Assembly (NCBI GenBank): GCA_024653875.1
Contig: JANLHE010000158.1
Location: forward strand, 1-11,644
From: Acidobacteriota bacterium
GTDB lineage: Bacteria > Acidobacteriota > Vicinamibacteria > Vicinamibacterales > SCN-69-37
Direction: 5' to 3'
DNA length: 11,644 nt
The position numbers were made by a program, and so were the translations under genes. Shown one piece after another: positions 1-6,112 of this stretch; position 1 is the first letter of the stretch; each line of letters opens with the position of its first letter. The notes beneath the pieces were generated by a model. It made no database searches, was not told where the DNA came from, and saw only the letters and a list, made by a program, of their open reading frames with translations.

Positions 1-650
1 TGCGCGCGGCCGTCACGTGTCGTGTTGGGGGCCACCGGCTTCTTCTCGCCGAAGCTGATGATGTTGATCTTGTGCAGCGGAATCTGGTGCGCTTCGTAGA
101 GATACCGCTTCACGGCGTCGGCGCGTTCCAGGCCGATCTTGTCGTTGATCTCGACCGGGCCGGTGGCGTCGGTGTGTCCTTCGATCTCGAAGTACGCGCC
201 CTTCGGGTCGGCCTTGAGCTGGTTGACCAGGTCGTCGATGCGCGCCTTGACCGCGTCGGGCAGGTCCACGGAGTTGAACTTGTACTTGCCCTGGTCTTCG
301 CTCAACACCACCTCGAACACGAGACGGCGTGAGGCGGCGGCCACTTCGCCGGCCTTGGCATCAGCAGCCTTCGCCGCGTCGGCGGCCGCGACGGCCTTGG
401 CGTCAGCCGCGCTGGCCGCGCCGGCGGCGCCGGTGGCCGTGGCCTGGGCCGCGCCCGCCTTCTGATCCACCTCGGAAATACGGCCTTCGTTCTGCTTGGT
501 GCGCGCCTGCGTCTCCTCGAGGGAGCCCGACAGCGTGGTGACCTTCGTGTTGACGTCGCCCACGCGGGTGTTCACGAACCCCTTGGTGGCGCATGCCGAT
601 CCGACGGTAGCTACGAGTGACAGTGAGGTGACAAGAATCAGGTGTCGCAT
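1..650 (-). CDS. OmpA-family peptidoglycan-binding lipoprotein (3' end beyond window)
   Basis: Probable outer-membrane lipoprotein that anchors the envelope to peptidoglycan. 216 codons are visible and no stop is reached before the left edge. Residues 1-19 form a signal peptide ending in a lipobox-like VGSAC, with Cys20 as the lipidation site. Residues 27-64 look like a coiled coil. Residues 65-106 are extremely Ala-rich with repeated AADAKA-type units, probably a long helix or spacer. The OmpA C-terminal domain runs from about 110: GHTD at 158-161 and the downstream ERADAVKRYL (Asp161 and Arg176 are the expected diaminopimelate-contacting residues), then FGEKKPVAPN near the edge. Only the final NRRV-type motif is missing. 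ATG at 650 is chosen because AGGAGA lies 5 nt upstream and the signal peptide begins there. It follows the VWFA gene with a 9-base gap, so the two are probably co-transcribed. A Pal-like role is an inference; no tol genes are visible to support it. Confidence 0.93.
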   Translation of the reverse strand, partial: MRHLILVTSLSLVATVGSACATKGFVNTRVGDVNTKVTTLSGSLEETQARTKQNEGRISEVDQKAGAAQATATGAAGAASAADAKAVAAADAAKAADAKAGEVAAASRRLVFEVVLSEDQGKYKFNSVDLPDAVKARIDDLVNQLKADPKGAYFEIEGHTDATGPVEINDKIGLERADAVKRYLYEAHQIPLHKINIISFGEKKPVAPNTTRDGRA

Positions 651-655
651 GGTGG

Positions 656-661
656 TCTCCT
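656..661 (-). promoter_or_regulatory. Ribosome binding site of the OmpA-family gene, overlapping the upstream stop
   Basis: Read on the minus strand, AGGAGA lies 5 nt before the ATG at 650. Its first two bases are the last two of the TAG stop of the VWFA gene (660-662), so ribosomes finishing the first gene are positioned to start the second. This fixes the start and supports an operon. Confidence 0.75.
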
Positions 662-1586
662 ATCGAGTGACATAACCGGCGCGGGTGCGCACGGTGTTCT
701 GGTGCTGTCGGGTGCGCACGGTCAGGCGATGCCAGCCCGGGCGCGTGTCCGCGGTGAACGCCAGCAGGTATTGCTGGCGGAGGTCGGTGATGATCGTGCG
801 GGCCGCATGGCTCGCGTGACTGGGCGCGCTCGAGACGAACAGCTGCCCGCCCGTCCAGTTGGCCAGCTGCGCCAGCGCGGTCTCCGGCAGCCCGCTCTCC
901 ACGCCGCTCGACGGGTCGTCGACGGGCGGCACGACTGCCACGATGTAGACAGGCACGTCGATGGCGGCCGCGCGCGCGGACACCTCCGCGGCCGTGAGTA
1001 CGCTGGCGGTGTCCATGCCGTCGGTGAAGGCCACCACCGCGCGTCGCGGCGCCGCGTCCGTCATCAGCGCCGCGCTGGTGGCATCCACGGCGTCATACAA
1101 CGATGTCAGGCCGAAGGGCATCACCTGCGAGAGGCGGGCCAGCGAGTCGGGAGACACGGCCGAGAAGGGGCCGGCGCCCGGCGTCCCGATGGACGTCAGG
1201 ATGGAATCAAAGGTGAAGAGGCCCAGGCGATCCGTCGCCGGCGTCATCCAACTCACCAGGTGGCGCGCGGCTTCCCGCGCGGCGGTGATGTTCGAGGAGA
1301 CCTGCATGCTGCCGCTCTGGTCCACGAGCAGGGCCGTGGTGATCGGGGAGGCCTCCGCGCTGAACTCCGTGATCGCCGGCCGCGTATCGTCGGACCACAC
1401 CTCGAAGTCGCCCTGCGTGAGGCCGGTCACCGGCCGTCCGCGGTCGTCGCGAACGGTCACCGAGACCAGGACCAGGCGAGCGGCGGCGGTAAACGTCGCC
1501 CGCTGTTGCGCCACGAGCACGGCGCGGGTGTCGGTGGCCAGCATGATGGCCGCCAGTGCCGCAACCCCGATGAGGAACCTGCGCAT
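660..1586 (-). CDS. Secreted VWFA-domain protein (acidobacterial type)
   Basis: 308-residue exported protein with one von Willebrand factor A domain, a metal-dependent adhesion and protein-binding fold. An N-terminal signal peptide (about 1-22 to 1-27) is followed by a short beta domain (about 36-75) with the VSVTVRDDRGRPVTGLTQGDF pattern that precedes the VWA domain in the acidobacterial VWFA family (TIGR03436-like, from memory). The VWA domain spans about 81-275 and has a complete MIDAS: Asp89-x-Ser91-x-Ser93 in DQSGSM, Thr161 in GLTSLYDAV and Asp189 in FTDGMD. The tail contains the QQYLLAFTAD strand and a short beta domain usual for this group. The ATG at 1586 has an AAGGG-like site about 9 nt upstream. 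It is first in an operon with the OmpA-family lipoprotein and diverges from the TPR gene. The partner ligand is unknown. A long open frame on the opposite strand is a codon-bias shadow. Confidence 0.94.
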   Translation of the reverse strand: MRRFLIGVAALAAIMLATDTRAVLVAQQRATFTAAARLVLVSVTVRDDRGRPVTGLTQGDFEVWSDDTRPAITEFSAEASPITTALLVDQSGSMQVSSNITAAREAARHLVSWMTPATDRLGLFTFDSILTSIGTPGAGPFSAVSPDSLARLSQVMPFGLTSLYDAVDATSAALMTDAAPRRAVVAFTDGMDTASVLTAAEVSARAAAIDVPVYIVAVVPPVDDPSSGVESGLPETALAQLANWTGGQLFVSSAPSHASHAARTIITDLRQQYLLAFTADTRPGWHRLTVRTRQHQNTVRTRAGYVTR

Positions 1587-1631
1587 GCCGTCTGACCCTT
1601 CAAGTTGCTTGCCAACGGGGGAGCAGGCGAC

Positions 1632-1643
1632 TTCAGGCCTGAA
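1632..1643. promoter_or_regulatory. Perfect 12-bp palindrome TTCAGGCCTGAA, possible operator
   Basis: TTCAGGCCTGAA is its own reverse complement and sits about 46 bases upstream of the VWFA start and 81 bases upstream of the TPR start, in the only non-coding DNA between them. A second, overlapping palindrome GAATTC follows at 1641-1646. A dimeric regulator could bind here, but a perfect 12-mer in GC-rich DNA is weak evidence and no regulator can be named. Confidence 0.25.
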
Positions 1644-1711
1644 TTCGCGGTTTCCGGCCAGACTTACGCGGACGGCCGCGCAGTGGGCGTGTAAGAACTA
1701 CGGGTCGGCGG

Positions 1712-1717
1712 TAACAT
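1712..1717 (+). promoter_or_regulatory. Putative -10 box (TAACAT) for a leaderless transcript of the TPR gene
   Basis: TAACAT fits the TANNNT -10 pattern and ends exactly 7 nt before the GTG start at 1725, which would put the transcription start at or next to the start codon. No Shine-Dalgarno is visible before the GTG. No recognisable -35 hexamer is present at 17-18 nt spacing. Confidence 0.4.
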
Positions 1718-1724
1718 AGCCGGT

Positions 1725-2576
1725 GTGAGAAATCCGACCGCTGCGTTCGCCCTGTTCGTGGCCTGGAGCGTGGTGGGCTCCGTGGGAGCCTCCGCGTCGA
1801 TGGCCCAGCGCGAGGTGGACCCCGTCACGCGGGCGCGCCAGGCGTACAACCAGCAGCAGTTTGACGAGGCGGTGACGTTGGCGTCGGCGGCGCGACAGAC
1901 GCCGGCGCTCGCGAACTCAGCGTCGCTGGTGTTGGCCCGGGCGCTGCTTGAGCGATTCCGCCGCGCGGGCGACGTGGCCGACGTGGCCACCGCGCGCCAG
2001 GCCCTGCTCTCGATCGATCCGGCCCGCCTGGTGGCGCATGAGACCAGCGAACTCCATCTCGGCACGGCGGAGTTGCTCTTTGTCGACGCGGAGTACGGCG
2101 CCGCGGCCGAGCTCTTTGAGGTGGCGCTGGACCGCGCGGCGTTCGTGCCGGCGGATCAGCGCGACCATGTGCTGGAGTGGTGGGCGGCATCGCTGGACCG
2201 CCACGCGCAACTGGTGCCCGAGACCGAACGTCACGCGCGGTATCGCCGGTTGCTCACCCGCGTGGAGCAGGAGGCCGCGCGCGGGCCCGCGTCCGCCGTG
2301 GTGGCCTATTGGCTCGCCGCCGCCGCGCGGGGCGTGGACGATCCGGATCGCGCGTGGTCCCTGGTGGTCGCGGGCTGGATTCAGGCGCCGCTCATTTCTC
2401 CCGGCGCGTCCGGGGCCGCGCGCGCGGTGGCGCTGCGCGCGGACCTCGATCGATTGATGATGGACGCCATCATCCCCGAACGCGCGCGGCGCGCGGCGCC
2501 GCCATCCGATCCCATCGCCCTGAGGGTCGCGCTGGCGGCGGAATGGGCAGCCATCAAAGAACGATGGCAGAAATGA
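1725..2576 (+). CDS. Exported TPR-like helical repeat protein
   Basis: 283-residue protein of unknown specific function. An N-terminal signal peptide (hydrophobic 7-22, probable cleavage after ASA or SMA at 24-27) sends it to the periplasm. The rest is almost entirely helical with TPR-like pairs: residues 36-60 (ARQAYNQQQFDEAVTLASAA), 64-98 and 107-138 (GTAELLFVDAEYGAAAELFE). These suggest a scaffold for protein contacts. A further helical segment (143-283) ends with AAEWAAIKERWQK. The GTG at 1725 is chosen because it is the only start keeping the whole signal peptide; the ATG at 1801 would remove it. No Shine-Dalgarno is visible, but a TANNNT box sits 7 nt upstream, so translation may be leaderless. 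It appears monocistronic, ending 69 bases before a convergent operon with two strong hairpins in between. A long minus-strand open frame inside it is a shadow. Confidence 0.8.
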   Translation: MRNPTAAFALFVAWSVVGSVGASASMAQREVDPVTRARQAYNQQQFDEAVTLASAARQTPALANSASLVLARALLERFRRAGDVADVATARQALLSIDPARLVAHETSELHLGTAELLFVDAEYGAAAELFEVALDRAAFVPADQRDHVLEWWAASLDRHAQLVPETERHARYRRLLTRVEQEAARGPASAVVAYWLAAAARGVDDPDRAWSLVVAGWIQAPLISPGASGAARAVALRADLDRLMMDAIIPERARRAAPPSDPIALRVALAAEWAAIKERWQK

Positions 2577-2582
2577 ATGGAG

Positions 2583-2604
2583 GCCCCGGGCTTCAGCCCG
2601 GGGC
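2583..2604. repeat. REP-like hairpin 1, GGGCTTCAGCCC core
   Basis: GCCCCGGGC (2583-2591), loop TTCA, GCCCGGGGC (2596-2604): a perfect 9-bp, almost all-GC stem. It lies just after the TPR stop and next to a second hairpin with a related core. The GGGCTTCAGCCC type of unit is one I recall as a dispersed intergenic repeat in several GC-rich phyla. It may act as an mRNA-stabilising or terminating structure; there is no T-tract for a classical intrinsic terminator. Confidence 0.7.
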
Positions 2605-2608
2605 GGGC

Positions 2609-2630
2609 CGCACGGGCTAAAGCCCGTGCG
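2609..2630. repeat. REP-like hairpin 2, GGGCTAAAGCCC core
   Basis: CGCACGGGCT (2609-2618), AA, AGCCCGTGCG (2621-2630): a perfect 10-bp stem. The T-A pair next to the two-base loop probably opens, leaving a TAAA tetraloop. A small competing stem GCGCT/AGCGC follows (2628-2640). Being symmetric, it can fold in transcripts from either side, suiting the 3' ends of the convergent TPR gene and two-component operon. Confidence 0.7.
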
Positions 2631-2645
2631 CTCCAAGCGCGGGGC

Positions 2646-3185
2646 TCACCGCTTGAGTAGAGCCGCCATCGTCGCCGCTTTGTCGGCGAGCTGGCCGGCG
2701 TAGATCAGGTTCTTCACCTTCAGCGCCGCTTCCGCCTGGCGAATGAAGCCGAGCGCGGAATCGTACTGCGCGCGCGCATCCGCACCCAGATTCTGCCGAT
2801 TCACTTGTCCCAGATCCGCCTGGGCCCGCATGAGTTGTACGCGCACGCGGCTCTCAAACTCCGCCGTGTTGGCGGTCGTGAACAGCACCTGCGGCGGCGT
2901 GGTGACTGCCGGTGGCTCCGCGGGGGGCGTGGGTGGCGCGGCGGGGCGACTGACCGGCGGAGTGGTGTCCCGCCCGCGCGCGGGTGTGCCGGCCGCGGTC
3001 GCCGGCGGCTCGTCGGCCGGCTGCGGCGGCAGGGTCGGCCGTTCCGGCGCAGGCACCACCACGCGCGCGGGCGGTTCCGGCGCGTGCAGGGCCGGTGCAC
3101 CGGTCGGCGTCAGCGCCTGCGCGCGCGCCGAACAGGCGGCGCCCGCCGCACAGAGGATCCACACGCCCACGATTGATCGTCGCAC
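2646..3185 (-). CDS. Small exported proline-rich protein with a C-terminal helical domain
   Basis: 179 residues of unknown function, third gene of the two-component operon. It has a signal sequence (hydrophobic IVGVWILCAAGAAC), read either as a lipobox-like GAAC or as a type I site after ARAQA. A long Pro/Ala-rich, presumably extended linker of about 75 residues follows. The C-terminal ~75 residues are helical, with ADARAQYDSALGFIRQAEAAL and an Ala-rich last helix (YAGQLADKAATMAALL), a motif I recall from acidobacterial hypothetical proteins. Two GTG starts are possible, at 3191 and 3185; I chose 3185 because GGGAG (3193-3197) lies 7 nt upstream of it but only 1 nt from the other. It begins 13 bases after the kinase stop, so it is surely co-transcribed. 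It could be an envelope partner of the kinase; that is inference only. Confidence 0.78.
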   Translation of the reverse strand: MRRSIVGVWILCAAGAACSARAQALTPTGAPALHAPEPPARVVVPAPERPTLPPQPADEPPATAAGTPARGRDTTPPVSRPAAPPTPPAEPPAVTTPPQVLFTTANTAEFESRVRVQLMRAQADLGQVNRQNLGADARAQYDSALGFIRQAEAALKVKNLIYAGQLADKAATMAALLKR

Positions 3186-3192
3186 GCTCACA

Positions 3193-3197
3193 CTCCC
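3193..3197 (-). promoter_or_regulatory. Ribosome binding site deciding the start of the small exported protein
   Basis: GGGAG on the minus strand lies between the kinase stop (TAA, 3199-3201) and the two candidate GTG codons. Spacing is 7 nt to the GTG at 3185 and 1 nt to the GTG at 3191, so the inner one is favoured. Confidence 0.6.
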
Positions 3198-3198
3198 A

Positions 3199-4656
3199 TT
3201 ATGCCTGTGCCGGCAGCGTGATCCGGAACGTCGTGCCGTGGCCGGGCACCGACTGCACGTCGATGTCGCCGTCGTGGAGGTGGATGGTCCGATAGACCAG
3301 CGCCAGGCCCACGCCGCTGCCCTCGGGCTTGGTGGTGAAGTAGAGGTTGAAGATCTTGTCCAGGTGTTCGGGCGCGATGCCGGTGCCGGTGTCTTCCACG
3401 ACCACCTCCACGTTGCGCGCGTCCGCGCGCCGGGCGGACAGGCGCAGACGGCCGCCGGCGGGCATGGCCTGGCAGGCGTTCAACGCCAGGTTCAGGAACG
3501 CCTGCTGCAACTGGCCCGCGTCGCCCATCACGGGCGGCAGATCCGCCGGGCACTCGACGATCACCTCCACCCCGGTCTTGCCGGCTTCGGCGTTGACCAC
3601 CGGCATCATTTCCCGCAGCACCGCGCACAGGGAGATCGGGGCCAGCGCCAGCGGATCGGGCCTGGCGAACGACAAGAAGCCCTGCACCACTTCATCCAGG
3701 CGCCGCATCTGCTGCGCCAGCACCTTCACATGCTCCTGCGCGGCGGGGGAGTCGCCCACCTGCATCCTGAGCAGCTCCAGGTGTATCTGCATCGCGTTGA
3801 GCGGGTTCTTCACCTCGTGCGCGATGCCTGACGACACACGGCCGAGCGCGGCCAATCGCCGCGACACGCTCGCCCGCGAGGTGCGTCCCTCCGCCTCTTC
3901 GTGCGCGAGCCGGGCGCTGACCACGTTGAAGGACTGGCCCAGCTCGGCGAACTCATCCTCTTGCGGCAGCGCCAGGGTGACGCCTGTTTCTCCCCGTCCC
4001 AGCCGCGCCAGTCCGGCGCGAATCAGCAGGATGGGCCGCAGGGTCCATTGCGCCAGTAACGTGGCGACCAGCACCGACGCCAGCAGCAGCGCGGCGGCGG
4101 TCGCCGCGGCCGGACGCAGCGCCGTTTCCAGGTCGTCCCGGATCAACAGCGTCGACACCGCCACGCGAATGGTGCCGAACTCCGTGGTGCCGAACTCCGT
4201 GGTGCCGAGCATCAGGGGCAGGCGTACTTCGCGCGTGAGTCCGCCCGGCGTGAAGATCGCGCGGAGCTTCTGCGCATCGCTGGCTTCCACCAGCGCATTC
4301 AGGTCCGGGTGCGACGGGATGACCGTCCCGACGAGCGACGAGTCGCTGTGGGCGATGGCGCGCCCTTGCGTATCGACGATGGCCGCGTACAGTCCCTGCT
4401 GCGAGAGTCCGGACATCTGCAGGATCGAACGCAGGCCGGCGTCGGCCGCCAGTGCCTCCCGCAGGTCTCCGCCATCCAGCGCCAGTTCAGCCGCGCGCGT
4501 GAAGATGCCGTTGGCCAACAGGTCGGCGCGCGTGCGGGTTTCCTGCACCAGCATGCCGGCGATGGAGAGCAGGTAGAACACGCCCATCAGCGCCACCGCG
4601 CCGAACACGATGGCGGTGACGGCAAAGATCTGCTTGGTCTTGACGCTGACACGCAT
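3199..4656 (-). CDS. Membrane sensor histidine kinase (NtrB/ZraS-like)
   Basis: 485-residue inner-membrane kinase that phosphorylates the response regulator encoded just upstream. A transmembrane helix at about 11-34 and a second at 183-203 bracket a periplasmic sensor domain (35-182) with a Cache-like signature (AAIVDTQGRAIAHSDSSLVG, 91-110). A HAMP-like linker (204-256) leads to the dimerisation domain with His280 in SGIAHEVKNPLNAM and FLSFARP (327-333), typical of NtrB/ZraS/AtoS kinases. The ATPase domain has the N box around Asn393 (LNLALNACQ), G1 DTGTGI (422-427), an F box near 436-442 and G2 GSGVGLA (446-452). All catalytic motifs are intact. The sensor holds an in-frame duplication, TTEFG twice (152-161). 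The ATG at 4656 comes 3 bases after the regulator stop with only a weak ribosome site, suggesting translational coupling. The ligand cannot be read from the sequence. Confidence 0.96.
   Translation of the reverse strand: MRVSVKTKQIFAVTAIVFGAVALMGVFYLLSIAGMLVQETRTRADLLANGIFTRAAELALDGGDLREALAADAGLRSILQMSGLSQQGLYAAIVDTQGRAIAHSDSSLVGTVIPSHPDLNALVEASDAQKLRAIFTPGGLTREVRLPLMLGTTEFGTTEFGTIRVAVSTLLIRDDLETALRPAAATAAALLLASVLVATLLAQWTLRPILLIRAGLARLGRGETGVTLALPQEDEFAELGQSFNVVSARLAHEEAEGRTSRASVSRRLAALGRVSSGIAHEVKNPLNAMQIHLELLRMQVGDSPAAQEHVKVLAQQMRRLDEVVQGFLSFARPDPLALAPISLCAVLREMMPVVNAEAGKTGVEVIVECPADLPPVMGDAGQLQQAFLNLALNACQAMPAGGRLRLSARRADARNVEVVVEDTGTGIAPEHLDKIFNLYFTTKPEGSGVGLALVYRTIHLHDGDIDVQSVPGHGTTFRITLPAQA
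4171..4200. repeat. Two exact tandem copies of a 15-bp unit inside the kinase gene
   Basis: The unit ggtgccgaactccgt occurs twice in a row (4171-4185, 4186-4200), followed by a partial third copy (ggtgccga, 4201-4208). Because 15 is a multiple of three, the reading frame stays open and the protein gains a second TTEFG pentapeptide in the periplasmic sensor, close to the second membrane helix. It looks like a replication-slippage duplication. Confidence 0.9.
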
Positions 4657-4659
4657 CCG

Positions 4660-6054
4660 TCAGTCCGGCTGCGCCTGCGCGGCGTCACGCGCCAGCTTGT
4701 TGTGCAGGGTCTTCAGACTGATCCCCAGCAACCCCGCGGCCTTGGTCTTGTTGCCGCCGGTGTGCGCCAGCGTGATCTGAATCAATTGCCGCTCCGCGTC
4801 ATCCACGGTCATGCCGGCGTGCAACACCCCCGGGGCCTCGGTCTCCGGCGGGGCCTGGACCGGCGCCGGCCGCCCGCCCAGCGCCGCGCCAAAGCCCACC
4901 AGATCCGCGGGCGTGATCTCGGACCCGCGCGCGACGATGGTGGCGCGCTCCATGACGTTGCGCAGTTCACGCACGTTGCCCGGCCAGCGATGCGCCCGCA
5001 GCGCCGCCATCGCCTCGCCGGACAGGCCCACCACCGTCTTCTTCAAGTCACGCGCAAACTCGGTCACAAAGGCCTGGGCCAGCAACGGGAGGTCGTCAAG
5101 GCGATCGCGCAGCGGCGGCAACTGAATCGCGAAGACGTTCAGGCGGTAGTAGAGATCCTCGCGGAGGCGTCCCTGGTGCACGGCCTCAAGCGGATCGATG
5201 TTCGTGGCCGCGATCACGCGAATGTCGATCGGGCGGTCGCGATCGCCGCCCACGGGCCGCACCACGCGCTCCTGCAGGACCCGCAGCAGCTTGGCCTGGG
5301 TGGCCGGCGTCATCTCGGAGATTTCATCCAGGAACAGGGTGCCGTGGTCCGCCAATTCAAACGAGCCCTGGCGCCGCGTGATGGCGCCGGTGAACGCGCC
5401 CTTCTCGTGGCCGAACAGCTCGCTTTCCAGCAGCGCTTCGGGAATGGCCGCGCAGTTGATCGGCACGAACGGCCGTCCCGCCCGCGGGCTGAGCTGGTGC
5501 AGGGTTTGCGCGACCAGCTCCTTGCCCGTGCCCGATTCGCCGGTGATAAGTACCGAGGCGCCGGTGGGCGCGGCCTGTTCCACCAGCTGATAGATCTGCC
5601 GCATGATGACGCTGGCGCCGATCATCGTGCCGAAGCGCCCCTGGTCGCGCAGTTGACGGCGGAGCACGGTCACTTCCTGCTGGCGCGCGTGGCGTTCCGC
5701 CACCTGATCCAGCAGGATGCGGAGGCGCTGCGGGTCCACCGGCTTGGCCACGTAGTCGTAGGCGCCCAGTCGAATGGCTTCCACCGCGGTGCCCACCGTG
5801 CCCTGGGCCGTGAGGATGAGGACGGTAATGTCGTGATCCTGCTGCCGCAGCGCGCGCAGCAGATCCAATCCGCCCATCCTGGGCATCACCATGTCGCTCA
5901 GGATGACGTCCGGGTGCGCCTGCGCGACTTGCGCCAGCGCGGCTTCGCCGTCGGGCGCGTTCGTGGCGGTGAACCCCCAGCCCGCCACGAGCTGCGTGAG
6001 GCCCGTACGCTGCGCGGGGTCGTCTTCGACGATGAGGACGCGGAGTGGCGACAT
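4660..6054 (-). CDS. Sigma-54-dependent response regulator, NtrC/ZraR family
   Basis: 464-residue transcription activator, cognate to the kinase that follows it. Receiver domain (4-118): acidic pair Asp11/Asp12, phosphoacceptor Asp54 (LSDMVMP), Thr82 and Lys104. AAA+ domain (about 141-370): Walker A GESGTGKE (172-179), sigma-54-contacting GAFTGA (219-224, intact), Walker B GTLFLDEI (238-245), the RLREDLYYRLNVF arginine-finger region (296-308) and sensor II WPGNVRELRN (357-366). A Pro-rich linker (395-408) leads to a Fis-type helix-turn-helix (NKTKAAGLLGISLKTLHNKL, 435-454). Length and order are standard for the family. The ATG at 6054 starts directly at the receiver domain; the frame stays open far upstream, but that part is antisense to the S9 peptidase. 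Before the ATG is TAAAGT, then GGGAACC, so this start may be leaderless. First gene of the three-gene operon; its targets are not evident here. Confidence 0.96.
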   Translation of the reverse strand: MSPLRVLIVEDDPAQRTGLTQLVAGWGFTATNAPDGEAALAQVAQAHPDVILSDMVMPRMGGLDLLRALRQQDHDITVLILTAQGTVGTAVEAIRLGAYDYVAKPVDPQRLRILLDQVAERHARQQEVTVLRRQLRDQGRFGTMIGASVIMRQIYQLVEQAAPTGASVLITGESGTGKELVAQTLHQLSPRAGRPFVPINCAAIPEALLESELFGHEKGAFTGAITRRQGSFELADHGTLFLDEISEMTPATQAKLLRVLQERVVRPVGGDRDRPIDIRVIAATNIDPLEAVHQGRLREDLYYRLNVFAIQLPPLRDRLDDLPLLAQAFVTEFARDLKKTVVGLSGEAMAALRAHRWPGNVRELRNVMERATIVARGSEITPADLVGFGAALGGRPAPVQAPPETEAPGVLHAGMTVDDAERQLIQITLAHTGGNKTKAAGLLGISLKTLHNKLARDAAQAQPD

Positions 6055-6061
6055 GGTTCCC

Positions 6062-6067
6062 ACTTTA
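6062..6067 (-). promoter_or_regulatory. Putative -10 box (TAAAGT) 7 nt upstream of the response-regulator start
   Basis: On the minus strand TAAAGT fits TANNNT and is separated from the ATG at 6054 by exactly 7 nt (GGGAACC). This matches the geometry at the TPR gene and would give a transcript beginning at or near the start codon. GGGA in the spacer could instead be a weak Shine-Dalgarno. No good -35 is seen. Confidence 0.35.
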
Positions 6068-6093
6068 CCAGCCAGCGGCCGTTCGTGTATCTT
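6064..6093 (+). promoter_or_regulatory. Weak sigma-70-like promoter candidate for the peptidase operon
   Basis: TTTACC (6064-6069, 4/6 to TTGACA), an 18-bp spacer and TATCTT (6088-6093, 4/6 to TATAAT) would start transcription near 6100, leaving room for the GGAGG site. The intergenic space is only 66 bases, so this promoter would overlap the putative -10 box of the divergent regulator. Confidence 0.3.
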
Positions 6094-6107
6094 CCGGCAC
6101 AACATCT

Positions 6108-6112
6108 GGAGG
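6108..6112 (+). promoter_or_regulatory. Ribosome binding site of the first S9 peptidase
   Basis: A full GGAGG sits 8 nt before the ATG at 6121 and decides the start, since the reading frame is open for about 1.8 kb further upstream. A nearer ATG at 6113 is out of frame and hits a stop at its third codon. Confidence 0.8.

Larger units (their letters stand above)
1587..1724. promoter_or_regulatory. Divergent intergenic region between the VWFA and TPR genes
   Basis: These 138 bases must hold the promoters for both the minus-strand VWFA/OmpA operon and the plus-strand TPR gene. I see a perfect 12-base palindrome (1632-1643) and a TANNNT box immediately before the TPR start (1712-1717). No convincing paired -35/-10 set for the VWFA operon could be assigned by eye. 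Confidence 0.5.

Noticed and set aside
72..541. Several plus-strand open frames over the first 540 bases
   Set aside because: They are shadows of the minus-strand OmpA-family gene, which runs off the left edge and has an intact GHTD motif and signal peptide.
642..1595. Plus-strand 317-codon frame opposite the VWFA gene
   Set aside because: Low-complexity Arg/Gly/His product with no motif; the opposite strand encodes a complete VWA domain with its MIDAS residues.
1597..1615. Sigma-54-like site TTGGCAAGCAACTTGAA on the minus strand before the VWFA gene
   Set aside because: The -12 element has GA instead of GC, and the predicted start would fall just before the ATG, excluding the AAGGG ribosome site. 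One genome-wide motif scan could revisit it.
1917..2636. Minus-strand 239-codon frame opposite the TPR-like gene
   Set aside because: No domain and a biased Arg/His/Gly composition; it also runs through the intergenic hairpins. The plus-strand product has a signal peptide and regular amphipathic helices.
3188..3628. Minus-strand frame ending just after the kinase stop
   Set aside because: It lies inside the kinase ATPase domain in another frame and has no recognisable content.
6095..6110. Sigma-54-like site CGGCAC-N5-CTGGA upstream of the S9 operon
   Set aside because: The -24 half is close, but the -12 half lacks the near-invariant GC, and transcription would begin downstream of the GGAGG ribosome site, which makes no sense.
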